NCBI RefSeq assembly: GCF_000377765.1
Contig: NZ_KB898672.1
Location: 1 to 64,000, forward strand
Reading direction: 5' to 3'
Length of the DNA stretch: 64,000 nucleotides
Source: Gracilibacillus lacisalsi DSM 19029
Lineage (GTDB): Bacteria > Bacillota > Bacilli > Bacillales > Amphibacillaceae
The translations under genes were made by a program, and so were the position numbers. Below, in pieces: positions 25,945 to 35,062 of the stretch. Position 1 is the stretch's first letter, and every line of letters begins with the position of its first letter. Under the pieces are notes generated by a model, which was given only the letters and a program-made list of their open reading frames with translations, was not told where the DNA came from and searched no databases.

Positions 25945-27336
25945 TTAAGCTTTTCCTGGTATCGAATTTTTGATAAAGAATGCTAAAACAAACCCTGCAA
26001 TCGAGATAATACCTGCAACCATAAATGAAACATTGACACCATGGACCATTCCTGCTAAACCATCAGCAGGGATTGCTTGATTCATCATGACGGAAACGAG
26101 CAATGCTGTTCCAAGTGCACCTGACATTTGACGCATCGTATTATTCATCGCTGTACCATGCGGAATAACATTGGTTGGTAATTGGTTCAATCCGGCTGTC
26201 GTTACTGGCATCATTACCATTGAGATACCAAACATTCTCACAGCATTCACTGTTGCAATATAAGCAAAACTTGTCTCTGTTGTTAATACAGCTAGTAAAA
26301 AAGTGGTAATCGTTAGTAATCCTAATCCGATCACAGCAAGCCATTTTCCACCAAAACGGTCGAACAGACGTCCAGTGACTGGGTTCATTAACCCCATTAA
26401 AACAGCTCCCGGTAACAATGCTAATCCTGACTCAAGGGCTGTGAATCCTAGGTAATCCTGCATCATAATTGGTAGTATTATGGCCCCACCAATCATGGCT
26501 AGAAAGGAGATCATGCCGATAACAGTAGTTAAACTGAACATGCTATACTTAAATATCCGAAATTCCAGAATCGGTTTCTCCAACTTGAACTGACGGCGGA
26601 TAAAGAAATATAACGTAACCGCTCCTACTACTAATGGTATCAGTACCATTCCACTTAACCAACCATGATTAACATCTCCGGCCATACTAAATCCATATAG
26701 AATGCCACCAAAACCTAGAGTTGATAGGATGATTGAAACTATATCTACTTTCGGGAATGTTTGCTTTGTTACGTTAACTAAAATTTTATTTGCAACAATC
26801 AAATCTATTATAGCGATCGGTAATACGACGTAGAATAAGCTTCTCCACGGAAAAGTTTCCACTAACCAACCTGATAATGTTGGTCCAATTGCTGGTGCAA
26901 ACGCAATAACCATCCCAAATAGACCCATCGCGGTTCCGCGCTTTTCAATTGGGAAAATTAAAAACATGATCGTCTGCATTAATGGCATCATAATACCTGC
27001 ACCAGCTGCTTGCAATACTCTCCCAATCATCAAAACAGAAAAGCCAGGAGCTACTGCTGCTACCAAAGTACCTACAGCGAAACTTCCCATTGCTGTTAAA
27101 AATAACGCTCTAGTTGTAAAACGTTCAATTAAAAATGCTGTAACAGGAATCATAATCCCGTTTACAAGCATAAAAATCGATTGTAACCACTGAGCAGTAG
27201 CCGCATCGATTTCTAAATCTTCCATAATATGAGGTAATGCTGTTCCAAGTAATGTTTGGTTTAATATTGCGACAAATGCACCTGACATTAAAACAATCAT
27301 CAACGGCGTTCGTTTTATCTCTATATCGTTGTTCAT
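25945..27336 (-). CDS. MFS drug efflux transporter, DHA2 (14-TMS-like) family
   Basis: 463 residues. It begins with a short charged segment and then LMIVLMSGAFVAILNQTLLGTALPHIM (motif D1-like), AATAQWLQSIFMLVNGIMIPVTAFL, LMIGRVLQAAGAGIMMPLMQTIMF and GMVIAFAPAIGPTLSGWLVETFPWRSLFYV (motif C). This is the LmrB/YhcA/EmrB group of proton-driven multidrug exporters. It sits between mecA and coiA, where I do not recall a transporter in B. subtilis, so it is a local insertion. The ATG at 27336 follows AGAAGGAAGAG. No TetR or MarR regulator is adjacent. Confidence 0.9.
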   Translation of the reverse strand: MNNDIEIKRTPLMIVLMSGAFVAILNQTLLGTALPHIMEDLEIDAATAQWLQSIFMLVNGIMIPVTAFLIERFTTRALFLTAMGSFAVGTLVAAVAPGFSVLMIGRVLQAAGAGIMMPLMQTIMFLIFPIEKRGTAMGLFGMVIAFAPAIGPTLSGWLVETFPWRSLFYVVLPIAIIDLIVANKILVNVTKQTFPKVDIVSIILSTLGFGGILYGFSMAGDVNHGWLSGMVLIPLVVGAVTLYFFIRRQFKLEKPILEFRIFKYSMFSLTTVIGMISFLAMIGGAIILPIMMQDYLGFTALESGLALLPGAVLMGLMNPVTGRLFDRFGGKWLAVIGLGLLTITTFLLAVLTTETSFAYIATVNAVRMFGISMVMMPVTTAGLNQLPTNVIPHGTAMNNTMRQMSGALGTALLVSVMMNQAIPADGLAGMVHGVNVSFMVAGIISIAGFVLAFFIKNSIPGKA

Positions 27337-27488
27337 ACTCTTCCTTCTTTCTATTTTTTACATACAGCATATATCATAACATAATTTATTTCGAAATACG
27401 AAATACTTTACAACATTTTTTATTTTTTCACTTCAATATTTATTAGTATGTACTAGATAGAGCCTTATTATTTTTAATTGTTTTTAAC

Positions 27489-27514
27489 AAGAAAAACCGG
27501 CTAACTCCGCCGGT
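27489..27514. repeat. AAGAAAAAC-plus-hairpin unit (copy 1)
   Basis: AAGAAAAACCGGCTAACTCC followed by GCCGGTCC: a short stem CCGGC/GCCGG. The same leader with a different stem occurs at 38988-39013 and 43731-43759, each time just before a T-family repeat. Confidence 0.6.
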
Positions 27515-27539
27515 CCTTTATTACTTTAGTAGTAATATT

Positions 27540-27715
27540 GAAATATTTGAACAGCTTGACCACCGCTCCGGCTGCCCCCTTCCCTTTCCGTGGGGTTTGC
27601 CCTTCAGCTAACTTTTTCGAGCCAAAACCGCTCGAAAAAGTGGATCTTCAGGTCAAACGATTCCCACAGGAGTGGAAGGGGGCGGCCGTCGCTAAAATAT
27701 GTTCAACAACTTCTG
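27540..27715. repeat. T-family stem-loop repeat, copy T1 (reverse orientation)
   Basis: Outer stem 27574-27583/27674-27683 (GCCCCCTTCC, perfect 10 bp) and inner stem 27612-27622/27630-27640 (CTTTTTCGAGC, perfect 11 bp). The conserved parts are CTTTCCGTGGGG on one side and CCCACAGGAGT on the other. Short open frames across it are not credible genes. It lies between the mecA and MFS genes. Confidence 0.85.
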
Positions 27716-27879
27716 GCAAAATTGGCAACTTGAGTTATTATCCCAGTGGTGTTAATTCCAATATGGCTTGCTATCCTTGCTTTTTAGAAAAGTTTTGAAT
27801 CAACCTTTTTCATTCTTTTTTACTTATAAAAAATGTGATACCAATGGTAATATACTTTCTGGTCTTATAAAAAAGAAAA

Positions 27880-27908
27880 AAACTAAGCATCATACTGACA
27901 CTTAGTTT
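27880..27908 (-). terminator. terminator of mecA
   Basis: 8-bp stem AAACTAAG/CTTAGTTT (27880-27887, 27901-27908) overlapping the mecA stop and followed on the minus strand by seven T residues. Confidence 0.75.
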
Positions 27909-28590
27909 AACGTGCAAAATGTTCACTAACTTGTTCCAGTGCATCTTCTTCAAAGATCACTTTACCGTATTCCTCTACAACGAATACTGTTAGCGTTGAT
28001 TCTTGACCATATTCTAAAATTTGACTAATTAAGTCCTCTTGCTCATCATCTGTCAAATAATCTTCATCAAATCGAGTAATCAACATGTATTGATTGTTAT
28101 AATAATATAACTCATCTCGCATTCCAATGGACGATTCGAAAACGTGGCTTAATTGAATAATATCTTCTAACTCTTTAAAGTTGACTACTACAACAAAATC
28201 CTGACCATATTGGTGTTCCATTTCTGGCATTTCTTTCTCAGTTGGACCGAACTTCTCTTCTAGAAGAGATTCAATCTTATCATCAACTGGCATATCAATG
28301 GTTTTTCCAGACTCTGTTGGTAACTGCAAGTTTTGGCCATCTTTCGAAATTTGCGCTTTTGTTACCACAATTTCCAGACCTTTTTCCAGTGCTTGCACTT
28401 GGATCCATAATGGACCATCGATTTGGAAGTCCTCTTCGTTATAATTGACTTCATCCATCACTTGCCAAAAAAGTTGTTCACTCTTCTCACGATTATACCA
28501 AATTTCTTCTCGATCAAAGCCACGGTCTTCGATATCCATGTAGGAGATGTAAAATTTAATTGTATTTTCGTTAATTCTTTCTATTTCCAT
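27907..28590 (-). CDS. mecA: adaptor protein MecA
   Basis: 227 residues. N-terminal substrate-binding domain MEIERINENTIKFYISYMDIEDRGFDREEIWYNREKSEQLFWQVMDEV; acidic middle; C-terminal ClpC-binding domain with FVVVVNFKELEDIIQLSH, LYYYNNQYMLITRFDE and a final HFAR-type end. MecA targets ComK (and in some contexts Spx) to ClpCP. The start at 28590 has AAGGGAGAG upstream and gives the canonical MEIERI start; an upstream extension to 28644 is rejected. It follows spx with about 500 bp between, which holds a repeat. Confidence 0.94.
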   Translation of the reverse strand: MEIERINENTIKFYISYMDIEDRGFDREEIWYNREKSEQLFWQVMDEVNYNEEDFQIDGPLWIQVQALEKGLEIVVTKAQISKDGQNLQLPTESGKTIDMPVDDKIESLLEEKFGPTEKEMPEMEHQYGQDFVVVVNFKELEDIIQLSHVFESSIGMRDELYYYNNQYMLITRFDEDYLTDDEQEDLISQILEYGQESTLTVFVVEEYGKVIFEEDALEQVSEHFAR

Positions 28591-28694
28591 CCTGTAACTC
28601 TCCCTTCTTGATAAGTGATTGGGTTGGAAGGGATCACTGTTCATCTATCTAAACCCTTATTAACACAAATACCCTTTTGGTCATCCTATCTTAT

Positions 28695-28869
28695 TAAGAA
28701 AAGCGCAAAGTGCCCGGTTAGAAACGTAGTGGCTGGATCGAATCAATTGAGATCAAGGAATCACGGTGAGTTTACGAACCGCTGATAACTTGTCGTAGGA
28801 CGATTCGTGAAGTCGTCTAGTTTCTGGGCATTCGGAGCGAGACAGCCTCCCAATTTTTATACTTTCCTT
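28695..28869 (+). repeat. R-family dispersed repeat, copy R2
   Basis: Begins TAAGAAAAGCGCAAAGTGCC and ends near TTTATACTTTCC. It shares long runs with the copies at 38805 and 43491 (GGAATCACGGTGAGTTTACG; GTGAAGTCG...TAGTTTCTGGGC). It lacks the internal ~57-bp segment of copy R4. It fills most of the 500-bp gap between spx and mecA; the rest (28591-28694 and 28870-29060) shows nothing further. Confidence 0.85.
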
Positions 28870-29060
28870 TTTAAAAGGATGTTACCTCTATTGTATGATA
28901 ATTACTCCTTATTTGAAAACATAAAAACCTAAAAAATTAAAATTGGACCTGAAACATTGTATTAATTATAGATTGTAGCTTATTATACCCTATTTGTCAC
29001 TAGTTAATTGCTTCAATTTCGGAAAAAGCACATTACAATTTATTAACAACTGCTTTAATA

Positions 29061-29093
29061 AAAAAGCAGATCTCAAAAATAAGATCTGCTTTT
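29061..29093 (-). terminator. terminator of spx
   Basis: A 12-bp stem (AAAAGCAGATCT/AGATCTGCTTTT) within 29061-29093, directly after the spx stop and followed by T residues on the minus strand. Confidence 0.85.
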
Positions 29094-29097
29094 CCTT

Positions 29098-29493
29098 TTA
29101 GTTTACCATTCTTTGTGCTTCTCTTAATTGGAATGTACGTACTGTACGTGGTAAGAAGCGACGAATTTCGTCTTCGTTGTATCCAACTTGTAGTCTTTTC
29201 TCATCTAGAATAATTGGTCTTCTCAATAATCCAGGATTATCTTGAATCAATTGGAATAAATCTTTTAATGGAAGCTGATCCAAGTTTACATTTAATTTCT
29301 GGAATACTTTAGAACGAGTAGAAATGATCTCATCTGTTCCGTCTTCCGTCATTCTTAAGATTTCTTTAATCTCATCAAGCGTTAATGGTTCTGAGAAAAT
29401 GTTGCGTTCTGTAAATGGAATATCGTGTTCCTCTAACCATGCTTTCGCTTTACGACATGATGTACAACTTGGCGAGGTATAAAGTGTTACCAT
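29098..29493 (-). CDS. spx: transcriptional regulator Spx
   Basis: 131 residues, the usual Spx length, ArsC fold. The redox CxxC is C10-T-S-C13. Arg60 (ISTRSK) and the [25 protein letters not shown] segment, needed for RNA polymerase alpha-CTD contact and stability, are present. Spx governs the thiol stress response and blocks activator-dependent genes. It is kept low by YjbH-ClpXP; yjbH is at 20442-21335. The start is [10 protein letters not shown] at 29493. The region upstream (29494-29717) has no gene. Confidence 0.97.
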   Translation of the reverse strand: MVTLYTSPSCTSCRKAKAWLEEHDIPFTERNIFSEPLTLDEIKEILRMTEDGTDEIISTRSKVFQKLNVNLDQLPLKDLFQLIQDNPGLLRRPIILDEKRLQVGYNEDEIRRFLPRTVRTFQLREAQRMVN

Positions 29494-29717
29494 GTAACTT
29501 CACTCCTCAAAATGAATTAATTTATTAATATTTAGATGCTTGTCACTTACACCTTTTATTACTTTAAAATGAGTTTAATCTATCATCTATGTACTAAGTA
29601 TACTATATCTTGTAGTGGAATGATAGGGGGTTATGTGTTTTTCTTCACTTTTTACATATCTTTACCTTTACCAAAAGTATTCCCTTACCGTTCCTCCCTA
29701 AACACCATTTTAAAACT

Positions 29718-30320
29718 TTATTTATTTTTTTCTTCTTGTTGTTTATCTAATACATCAAAAATATCAGTCGCTTCCCGGTCATCATCATAGGTTAACACTT
29801 CATCAACAGGCTGATAGGACTTTCCGTAAATTTCTTCATCCTTATAAGTATGAATATCTTCGTACATCCGTTTCATTTGCTCATAAATTTCTTCTTCATT
29901 TTCTCCAGTTGGTGACCAATATAAAATTTCTAATGAATTAGCCTCATCAGTTGCCAAGGACTTTCTTGTATAACCAATGGAAACCGCATGTTTAAACCCT
30001 TCTCGTTGATAGAAGCGTAATCGCTTAGTTGAATCACTATCTTGATAATCATAAGGTTCGACTTCTAAAATAATCGGTTTATTTTTTTCCTTTAGCTTTT
30101 CGATAAGCTTATGGCCAATTCCCTGTCCACGTGATTCTGTCGAAACATAGACATAGTCAATAAAAAGAAAAGTAGGAAACTCAGCATACATTAATACGTG
30201 ATGTGGTCCTTCATCTTTATAATAAACATCTCCTTTTTCTTTTAATAGCAATTCCATATGTTGTTTTGACTTCATTTCCTCTACAGGGAAATATTGCTTT
30301 AATTTCTCGTACCAGTTCAT
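29718..30320 (-). CDS. yjbC: GNAT acetyltransferase (YjbC)
   Basis: 200 residues. GNAT core: FIDYVYVSTESRGQGIGHKLIEKLKE, with the acetyl-CoA loop SRGQGIGHKL, then RLRFYQREGFKHAVSIGYTRKS. The C-terminal 50 residues are acidic and unusual for GNATs (MYEDIHTYKDEEIYGKSYQPVDEVLTYDDDREATDIFDVLDK) but fit YjbC of B. subtilis, which lies just upstream of spx (yjbC-spx operon). The ATG at 30320 follows GGGGAGATTAG. The substrate is unknown. Confidence 0.88.
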   Translation of the reverse strand: MNWYEKLKQYFPVEEMKSKQHMELLLKEKGDVYYKDEGPHHVLMYAEFPTFLFIDYVYVSTESRGQGIGHKLIEKLKEKNKPIILEVEPYDYQDSDSTKRLRFYQREGFKHAVSIGYTRKSLATDEANSLEILYWSPTGENEEEIYEQMKRMYEDIHTYKDEEIYGKSYQPVDEVLTYDDDREATDIFDVLDKQQEEKNK

Positions 30321-30435
30321 AAACTAATCTCCCCTTCAATAGTCTCATTCCTTAATGCATAGAATCACTTTCATTATACCCTCTTTTGCTATAATTAATC
30401 GCAAAAAAGAACATTCTATCCATTCCACTCAATAG

Positions 30436-30458
30436 AAAAGACCTCACATTAGTGAGGT
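30436..30458 (-). terminator. terminator of the DUF4015 gene
   Basis: 7-bp stem ACCTCAC/GTGAGGT (30441-30447, 30452-30458) at the stop codon, followed by CTTTT on the minus strand. Confidence 0.7.
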
Positions 30459-31678
30459 TAATCTAATGGTGTATAATCGACTCCTTCAGTATATGAATTC
30501 CCAGCATTCCAAATTAGAAATTCATCGATACCATTCTCATTTAAAGCTTTTATCTGTGCTTCCACCTCTTCCACCCCATACTGGAAGGTTGGACCACTAT
30601 AGAGCCAAGGAGCTTCGAAATCTTGAATCCATGGTCTAGATACAGGTGGATTATCTAGTGCACCTAACACTTCATTTTCCACTTTGGCATATTCATTGAC
30701 AAGTTTGTATGGTTCTTGATCCGGTTTATCAATACCAAAATAAGGTGTCCAATGACTAGGATAAATCATCGATGAAATTATATCGACATTATCTGCAATT
30801 CTAGAGAAGTTTTGGCCAATACCTGGTGTTTCTTCCAGTGTTGCCGCATAACCAAATATGTCAACTGATACATCAACATTATAGGATTCTAATTCTTTCT
30901 TCGCATAGGCAACAAAATCTGTCACAGCTTCTACTCTTTTTTTAATTTCGTCCAGTTCAACATCTTTATAATCACCTTGATCATATTCTAATTCCTTATC
31001 ACGCTTTTCAAAGCCTTCTGGGAAACGAACATAATCAAATTGGATTTCTTTAAAGCCAAGTTCTGCTGCCATTTTGGCGATCTCAATATTATATTCCCAC
31101 ACTTCTTGTTGAAAGGGGCTTACAAAGGATTCTTTTTTACCATTTTCCCAAACTTCGCCATTTTTTGTGAATGACAAATCTGGTCTTGCTTTTGCTAAAA
31201 CAGAATCTTTAAATACAACAACACGCGCAATTGGGTAGATGCCTTCCTCTTCAAGTGTTTTTAAGACTTCTTTTGGATCACTCATAAAATTTTGAGCAAC
31301 TCCCTCATAAGGCAACTCTTCCTCGGGTTGATACGTAAGATACCCATGATCTTCTTTAATGTCGATTACCATCGAATTTAGATCGGTTGAATCAATAAGA
31401 TCCAATAATTCCTCGAAACGGCTACCACCAGCAGAATGTCCGGTTACATAGATGCCTCTAACCGCGTCTGGATATTCAAATTGTAAATCAGATACAAACG
31501 AAAATCTTGCTAATGCTTCTGGTAATTCGTGAATAAATAACTCTGTTTCCTTCTTCTTATGAGCTTGCGCTTGCAGTGTATCTCCTTCTTCTTCAGCGCT
31601 TACTGTTGTTGTGATTGCCACTAACATAATAAGCATTGCAATCATCATGCTGACTGACCATTTTATGTACTTACGCAT
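30458..31678 (-). CDS. putative glycoside hydrolase, DUF4015 family, secreted
   Basis: 406 residues with an N-terminal signal/anchor helix (WSVSMMIAMLIMLVAITTTVSA). The DUF4015 (PF13200) barrel follows: VRGIYVTGHSAGG, LNSMVIDIKEDHGYLTY, IARVVVFKD, FKEIQFDYVRFPEGF, VSVDIFGYAAT, DIISSMIYPSHW and FLIWNAGNSY. The Asp-containing strands FDYVRFP and VSVDIFG are likely catalytic. The family is predicted to cleave polysaccharides outside the cell; the substrate is unknown. The ATG at 31678 has AGGAG upstream. It lies between yjbC and the opp operon, monocistronic. Confidence 0.85.
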   Translation of the reverse strand: MRKYIKWSVSMMIAMLIMLVAITTTVSAEEEGDTLQAQAHKKKETELFIHELPEALARFSFVSDLQFEYPDAVRGIYVTGHSAGGSRFEELLDLIDSTDLNSMVIDIKEDHGYLTYQPEEELPYEGVAQNFMSDPKEVLKTLEEEGIYPIARVVVFKDSVLAKARPDLSFTKNGEVWENGKKESFVSPFQQEVWEYNIEIAKMAAELGFKEIQFDYVRFPEGFEKRDKELEYDQGDYKDVELDEIKKRVEAVTDFVAYAKKELESYNVDVSVDIFGYAATLEETPGIGQNFSRIADNVDIISSMIYPSHWTPYFGIDKPDQEPYKLVNEYAKVENEVLGALDNPPVSRPWIQDFEAPWLYSGPTFQYGVEEVEAQIKALNENGIDEFLIWNAGNSYTEGVDYTPLD

Positions 31679-31868
31679 ATACCATCAAACTCCTACAGCT
31701 AAATTTATGTATATCTCTATTATATAGAATTTCTGTCCTCTTTTGTTAATATTCGTAGTAAAACTTTTTAAAATGATGGAATTTGGTTCTTTTATCTTAA
31801 TCTTACTTTAAAATAACGGTAAATAGACCTAGACTTTGTTGATTCACTTGGCGATGATTGAGAGGAAA

Positions 31869-31892
31869 GCAAACCCAGAGACACTAGTCACT
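31869..31892 (-). terminator. weak terminator candidate after oppF
   Basis: On the minus strand CCCAGTGACTAGTGTCTCTGGG (31871-31892 region) folds with CCCAG/CTGGG and GAC/GTC around a mismatch, followed by TTTGCTTT. It lies 30 bp beyond the oppF stop. Confidence 0.4.
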
Positions 31893-31921
31893 GGGCACTG
31901 GTCCAAATGATTAAGCTTTTC

Positions 31922-32848
31922 CTATTGATTGCCTTGGAACGCTTTATATACTTCTTCGGTACATAATAACCAATGACCTTGTTTCACTTCTCTAAATTTA
32001 GCATTGTCCGCATCATGTTGTGCGGGATCATAAATCTTCCGCTCACGTGTACGCTCAAAATCCGGATCGGGTAATGGAATCGCTGATAACAGGGAGCGTG
32101 TGTATGGGTGTAATGGATTTTTGTATAACTCATTACTGTCTGCAAGCTCTACTATTTTACCAGCATACATTACTGCAATACGGTCACTAATATATTTAAC
32201 CATCGAAAGGTCATGCGCAATGAAAAGATATGTGAGCCCATGTTTCTCCTGCAATTCTTTCATTAAGTTAACTACTTGAGCCTGGATTGAAACATCCAAC
32301 GCAGAAATTGGTTCATCAGCAATAATAAATTCAGGATCAACGGCTAGTGCTCTTGCAATGCCGATACGCTGACGTTGCCCTCCACTGAACTCATGAGGAT
32401 ATCGAGTCGCATGTTCTTTATTTAAACCAACAGTATCTAAAAGTTCTTCTACTCGCATTGTTTTTTTTGCTTCATCTTTAATTAATCCATGAATTTCAAT
32501 ACCTTCTAAAATAATTTCTTTTACCGTCATCCTTGGATTCAAGGATGCGTATGGATCTTGAAAAATCATTTGCATTTGACGGTTAAATTGCTTCAAATCT
32601 TTCTTTGACTTGCGTCCATGAACATCGATACCATTAAATTTTACTTCACCACTTGTTGCATTATATAAGCGTATGATCGTTCTTCCAGTTGTTGATTTTC
32701 CGCAACCAGACTCTCCAACTAAACCAAATGTTTCCCCACGATAGATGTCGAAACTGACACCATCTACTGCTTTAACAATACGCTTTCTTCCTGCTTGGAA
32801 ATATTGTTTTAAATTTTTCACTTCGACAATCTTTTCTTTATTCATCAT
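31922..32848 (-). CDS. oppF: oligopeptide ABC transporter ATP-binding protein OppF
   Basis: 308 residues. Walker [19 protein letters not shown]-loop [19 protein letters not shown] signature [16 protein letters not shown], Walker [15 protein letters not shown], and the C-terminal [23 protein letters not shown] zone of the OppD/F group. It powers peptide import with OppD. ATG codons at 32848 and 32845 are both usable after AAGGAG. It overlaps the oppD stop by 4 bp. Last gene of oppABCDF. Confidence 0.96.
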   Translation of the reverse strand: MMNKEKIVEVKNLKQYFQAGRKRIVKAVDGVSFDIYRGETFGLVGESGCGKSTTGRTIIRLYNATSGEVKFNGIDVHGRKSKKDLKQFNRQMQMIFQDPYASLNPRMTVKEIILEGIEIHGLIKDEAKKTMRVEELLDTVGLNKEHATRYPHEFSGGQRQRIGIARALAVDPEFIIADEPISALDVSIQAQVVNLMKELQEKHGLTYLFIAHDLSMVKYISDRIAVMYAGKIVELADSNELYKNPLHPYTRSLLSAIPLPDPDFERTRERKIYDPAQHDADNAKFREVKQGHWLLCTEEVYKAFQGNQ

Positions 32849-33903
32849 CGATTCTCCTTCCCAGCAGAAAGGTTCCCTTTTGCGATACCTTTCATTCGCT
32901 TTTTCACTGCTTCAGAAGGTTCCACATCAGGTGCATCACCATGTAGTAACCATGTTGCCGCATAATGGGTATCTGACACCTTAAACATCGGCGGTTCTTC
33001 TTCCAAGTCAATTTGCAGAGCATATTCATTACGAGCGGCAAATGCATCCCCTTTTGGCGGATTGATTAAATCCGGTGGCGTACCAGGTATTGCCATTAAT
33101 TTCTCGTCATCACTATCTACTGTTGGCATCGAACCAAGTAACCCCCATGTATAAGGGTGTTTAGGATGATAGAAAATATCATCGACTGTTCCTATTTCCA
33201 CAATTTTACCTGCATACATAACCGCTACACGATCCGCTACATTGGCTACTACTCCTAAATCATGTGTAATAAATATAATAGACGTTTCCATTTTCCTTTG
33301 TATCTCTTTCATAAGTTCTAAAATTTGTGCTTGAATTGTTACATCAAGTGCTGTTGTCGGTTCATCTGCAAGCAATACTTTTGGATTACAGGCAAGTGCA
33401 ATTGCAATCACAACCCGTTGTCTCATACCACCTGAGAATTGATGTGGGTACTGATTCATACGGCTAGCTGGATCGGGAATTCCTACTAATTCCAACAATT
33501 CAACAGCACGATTACGAGCTTCTGATTTCGATAACTTCTGATGTAAAATCAAACTTTCCATAATCTGTTTTCCAATTTTCATCGTTGGGTTTAAGGATGT
33601 CATCGGATCCTGAAAAATCATTGATATATCCTTCCCCCGTATTTTCTGCATCTCTTTATCAGAAAGTTTTGTTAAATCTTTTCCCTCAAATAGAATTTCA
33701 CCTTCGGGAATGTGACCAGCTGGCTTCGTAACAAGTCCCATCAAAGCTTTAACTGTTACGGATTTACCAGAACCTGATTCGCCGACAATTGCCAGTGTTT
33801 CACCTTTTTCTAGTGTGAAATCCACACCTCTTACCGCTTGAACAGTACCTCCATAGGTATCAAAAAACACATGTAAATGACGAACATCTAAAATGGGATC
33901 CAT
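32845..33903 (-). CDS. oppD: oligopeptide ABC transporter ATP-binding protein OppD
   Basis: 352 residues. Walker [19 protein letters not shown]-loop [18 protein letters not shown], signature [16 protein letters not shown], Walker [14 protein letters not shown], and the C-terminal [16 protein letters not shown] region of peptide transporters. Unlike many OppD proteins the Cys-rich tail that binds a 4Fe-4S cluster is not seen in the C-terminal part. The ATG at 33903 is 10 bp after oppC and follows GAGGCGGAG. Works as a heterodimer with OppF. Confidence 0.96.
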   Translation of the reverse strand: MDPILDVRHLHVFFDTYGGTVQAVRGVDFTLEKGETLAIVGESGSGKSVTVKALMGLVTKPAGHIPEGEILFEGKDLTKLSDKEMQKIRGKDISMIFQDPMTSLNPTMKIGKQIMESLILHQKLSKSEARNRAVELLELVGIPDPASRMNQYPHQFSGGMRQRVVIAIALACNPKVLLADEPTTALDVTIQAQILELMKEIQRKMETSIIFITHDLGVVANVADRVAVMYAGKIVEIGTVDDIFYHPKHPYTWGLLGSMPTVDSDDEKLMAIPGTPPDLINPPKGDAFAARNEYALQIDLEEEPPMFKVSDTHYAATWLLHGDAPDVEPSEAVKKRMKGIAKGNLSAGKENR

Positions 33904-33913
33904 ATTCTCCGCC

Positions 33914-35062
33914 TCACTTTCTCATCTTCGGATCTAATGCATCTCGTAATCCATCCGCTAAAATATTAAAGCCAATCATTAATAAGGAAATAATCACAGC
34001 TGGGTAAAGTAGCATATATGGAAATACTCTATAATCATCAAAGGCCGTATCGATAAGAGTTCCTAGCGATGCGATCGGTGGTTGCAGGCCTAAACCAATA
34101 AAACTTAAAAAGGCCTCAAAGAAAATTGCACTAGGAATCGTAAACATCGTATTAATAATGATCATACCTGTCACATTTGGTATTAAGTGTTTCATCAATA
34201 TACGCTTATCATTTGCACCTAATGTTCGTGCCGCTAAAATGAACTCTTGTCCTTTTAATTTTAGTACTTGCCCACGTACAATACGTGCCATACCAATCCA
34301 ACCTGTTATCGTTAAGGCAATCGTAATGGCAATTAAACCCGGTTTCAATAAAATGATCATTAAAATAACTACAACCAAATTCGGTATTCCAGAGAGAATT
34401 TCAATAATTCGTTGCATGATATTGTCTGTTCTGCCGCCATAATAACCAGATATTCCACCGTAGATAACACCGATTACCATATCAATCATCGCTGCAAGAA
34501 AACCAATATATAATGAAATTTGTGTACCACTCCAGATACGTGTCCATAAGTCCCGCCCCATACTGTCAGTACCAAACCAAAAATATTGATCTTCTAATCC
34601 TCGCGCTGCATAAATATCTACTTCCATTGCAACCGTTACATAACCATCTTCACTTTCTTCTTTCGTGATTACTACTTCTGTGTCTTGCACATATTCTTCC
34701 TCTATTTCATATCCAGCTAACCCACGTTCTATCGCCTCTTCTTCGGTTGCGCCTTGCACTTCATATGTTTGCATACCATCGAAGCCGATCGCTTCTAACC
34801 CTTTTACCTTCGGAGGCAAATAGGCAGCATCATAATTCGCACCTTCATTGGTGTAATCATTCATGAATGGTCCAATAAAAGCCATTAAGATTATGAAGAC
34901 GATTACGATTAATCCAGTAATAGCACCAGTATTTTTACAAAGTCGGATCCAAGCATCCTTCCAAAAGGAAAGTTGCGGACGTGAGAGTTCTTCATTGGCA
35001 TCATCTGGTAAATGGACACGTTCGAACTTTTCCGCATTATACTTCTTTGTACCATTGTCCAT
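33914..35062 (-). CDS. oppC: oligopeptide ABC transporter permease OppC
   Basis: 382 residues; typical OppC proteins are about 300-340. The N-terminal helix TGLIVIVFIILMAFIGPFMNDY is followed by an external stretch of about 110 residues (to YFWFGTDSMGRDLWTRIWSGTQ) with an acidic insert (GATEEEAIERGLAGYEIEEEYVQDTEVVITKEES). The permease core has the EAA loop (ILAARTLGANDKRILMKHLIPN). Six helices in all. It overlaps the oppB stop by 1 base (TAATG). Extended external loops are known in some Gram-positive OppC proteins; their role is unclear. Confidence 0.93.
   Translation of the reverse strand: MDNGTKKYNAEKFERVHLPDDANEELSRPQLSFWKDAWIRLCKNTGAITGLIVIVFIILMAFIGPFMNDYTNEGANYDAAYLPPKVKGLEAIGFDGMQTYEVQGATEEEAIERGLAGYEIEEEYVQDTEVVITKEESEDGYVTVAMEVDIYAARGLEDQYFWFGTDSMGRDLWTRIWSGTQISLYIGFLAAMIDMVIGVIYGGISGYYGGRTDNIMQRIIEILSGIPNLVVVILMIILLKPGLIAITIALTITGWIGMARIVRGQVLKLKGQEFILAARTLGANDKRILMKHLIPNVTGMIIINTMFTIPSAIFFEAFLSFIGLGLQPPIASLGTLIDTAFDDYRVFPYMLLYPAVIISLLMIGFNILADGLRDALDPKMRK

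Noticed and set aside
26141-27370. Short frames inside the MFS transporter gene
   Set aside because: Out-of-frame shadows of a complete 463-residue transporter.
27538-27798. Open frame across the T1 stem-loop repeat
   Set aside because: Lies wholly in a repeat element, without ribosome binding site; the same repeat elsewhere is not open in the corresponding frame.
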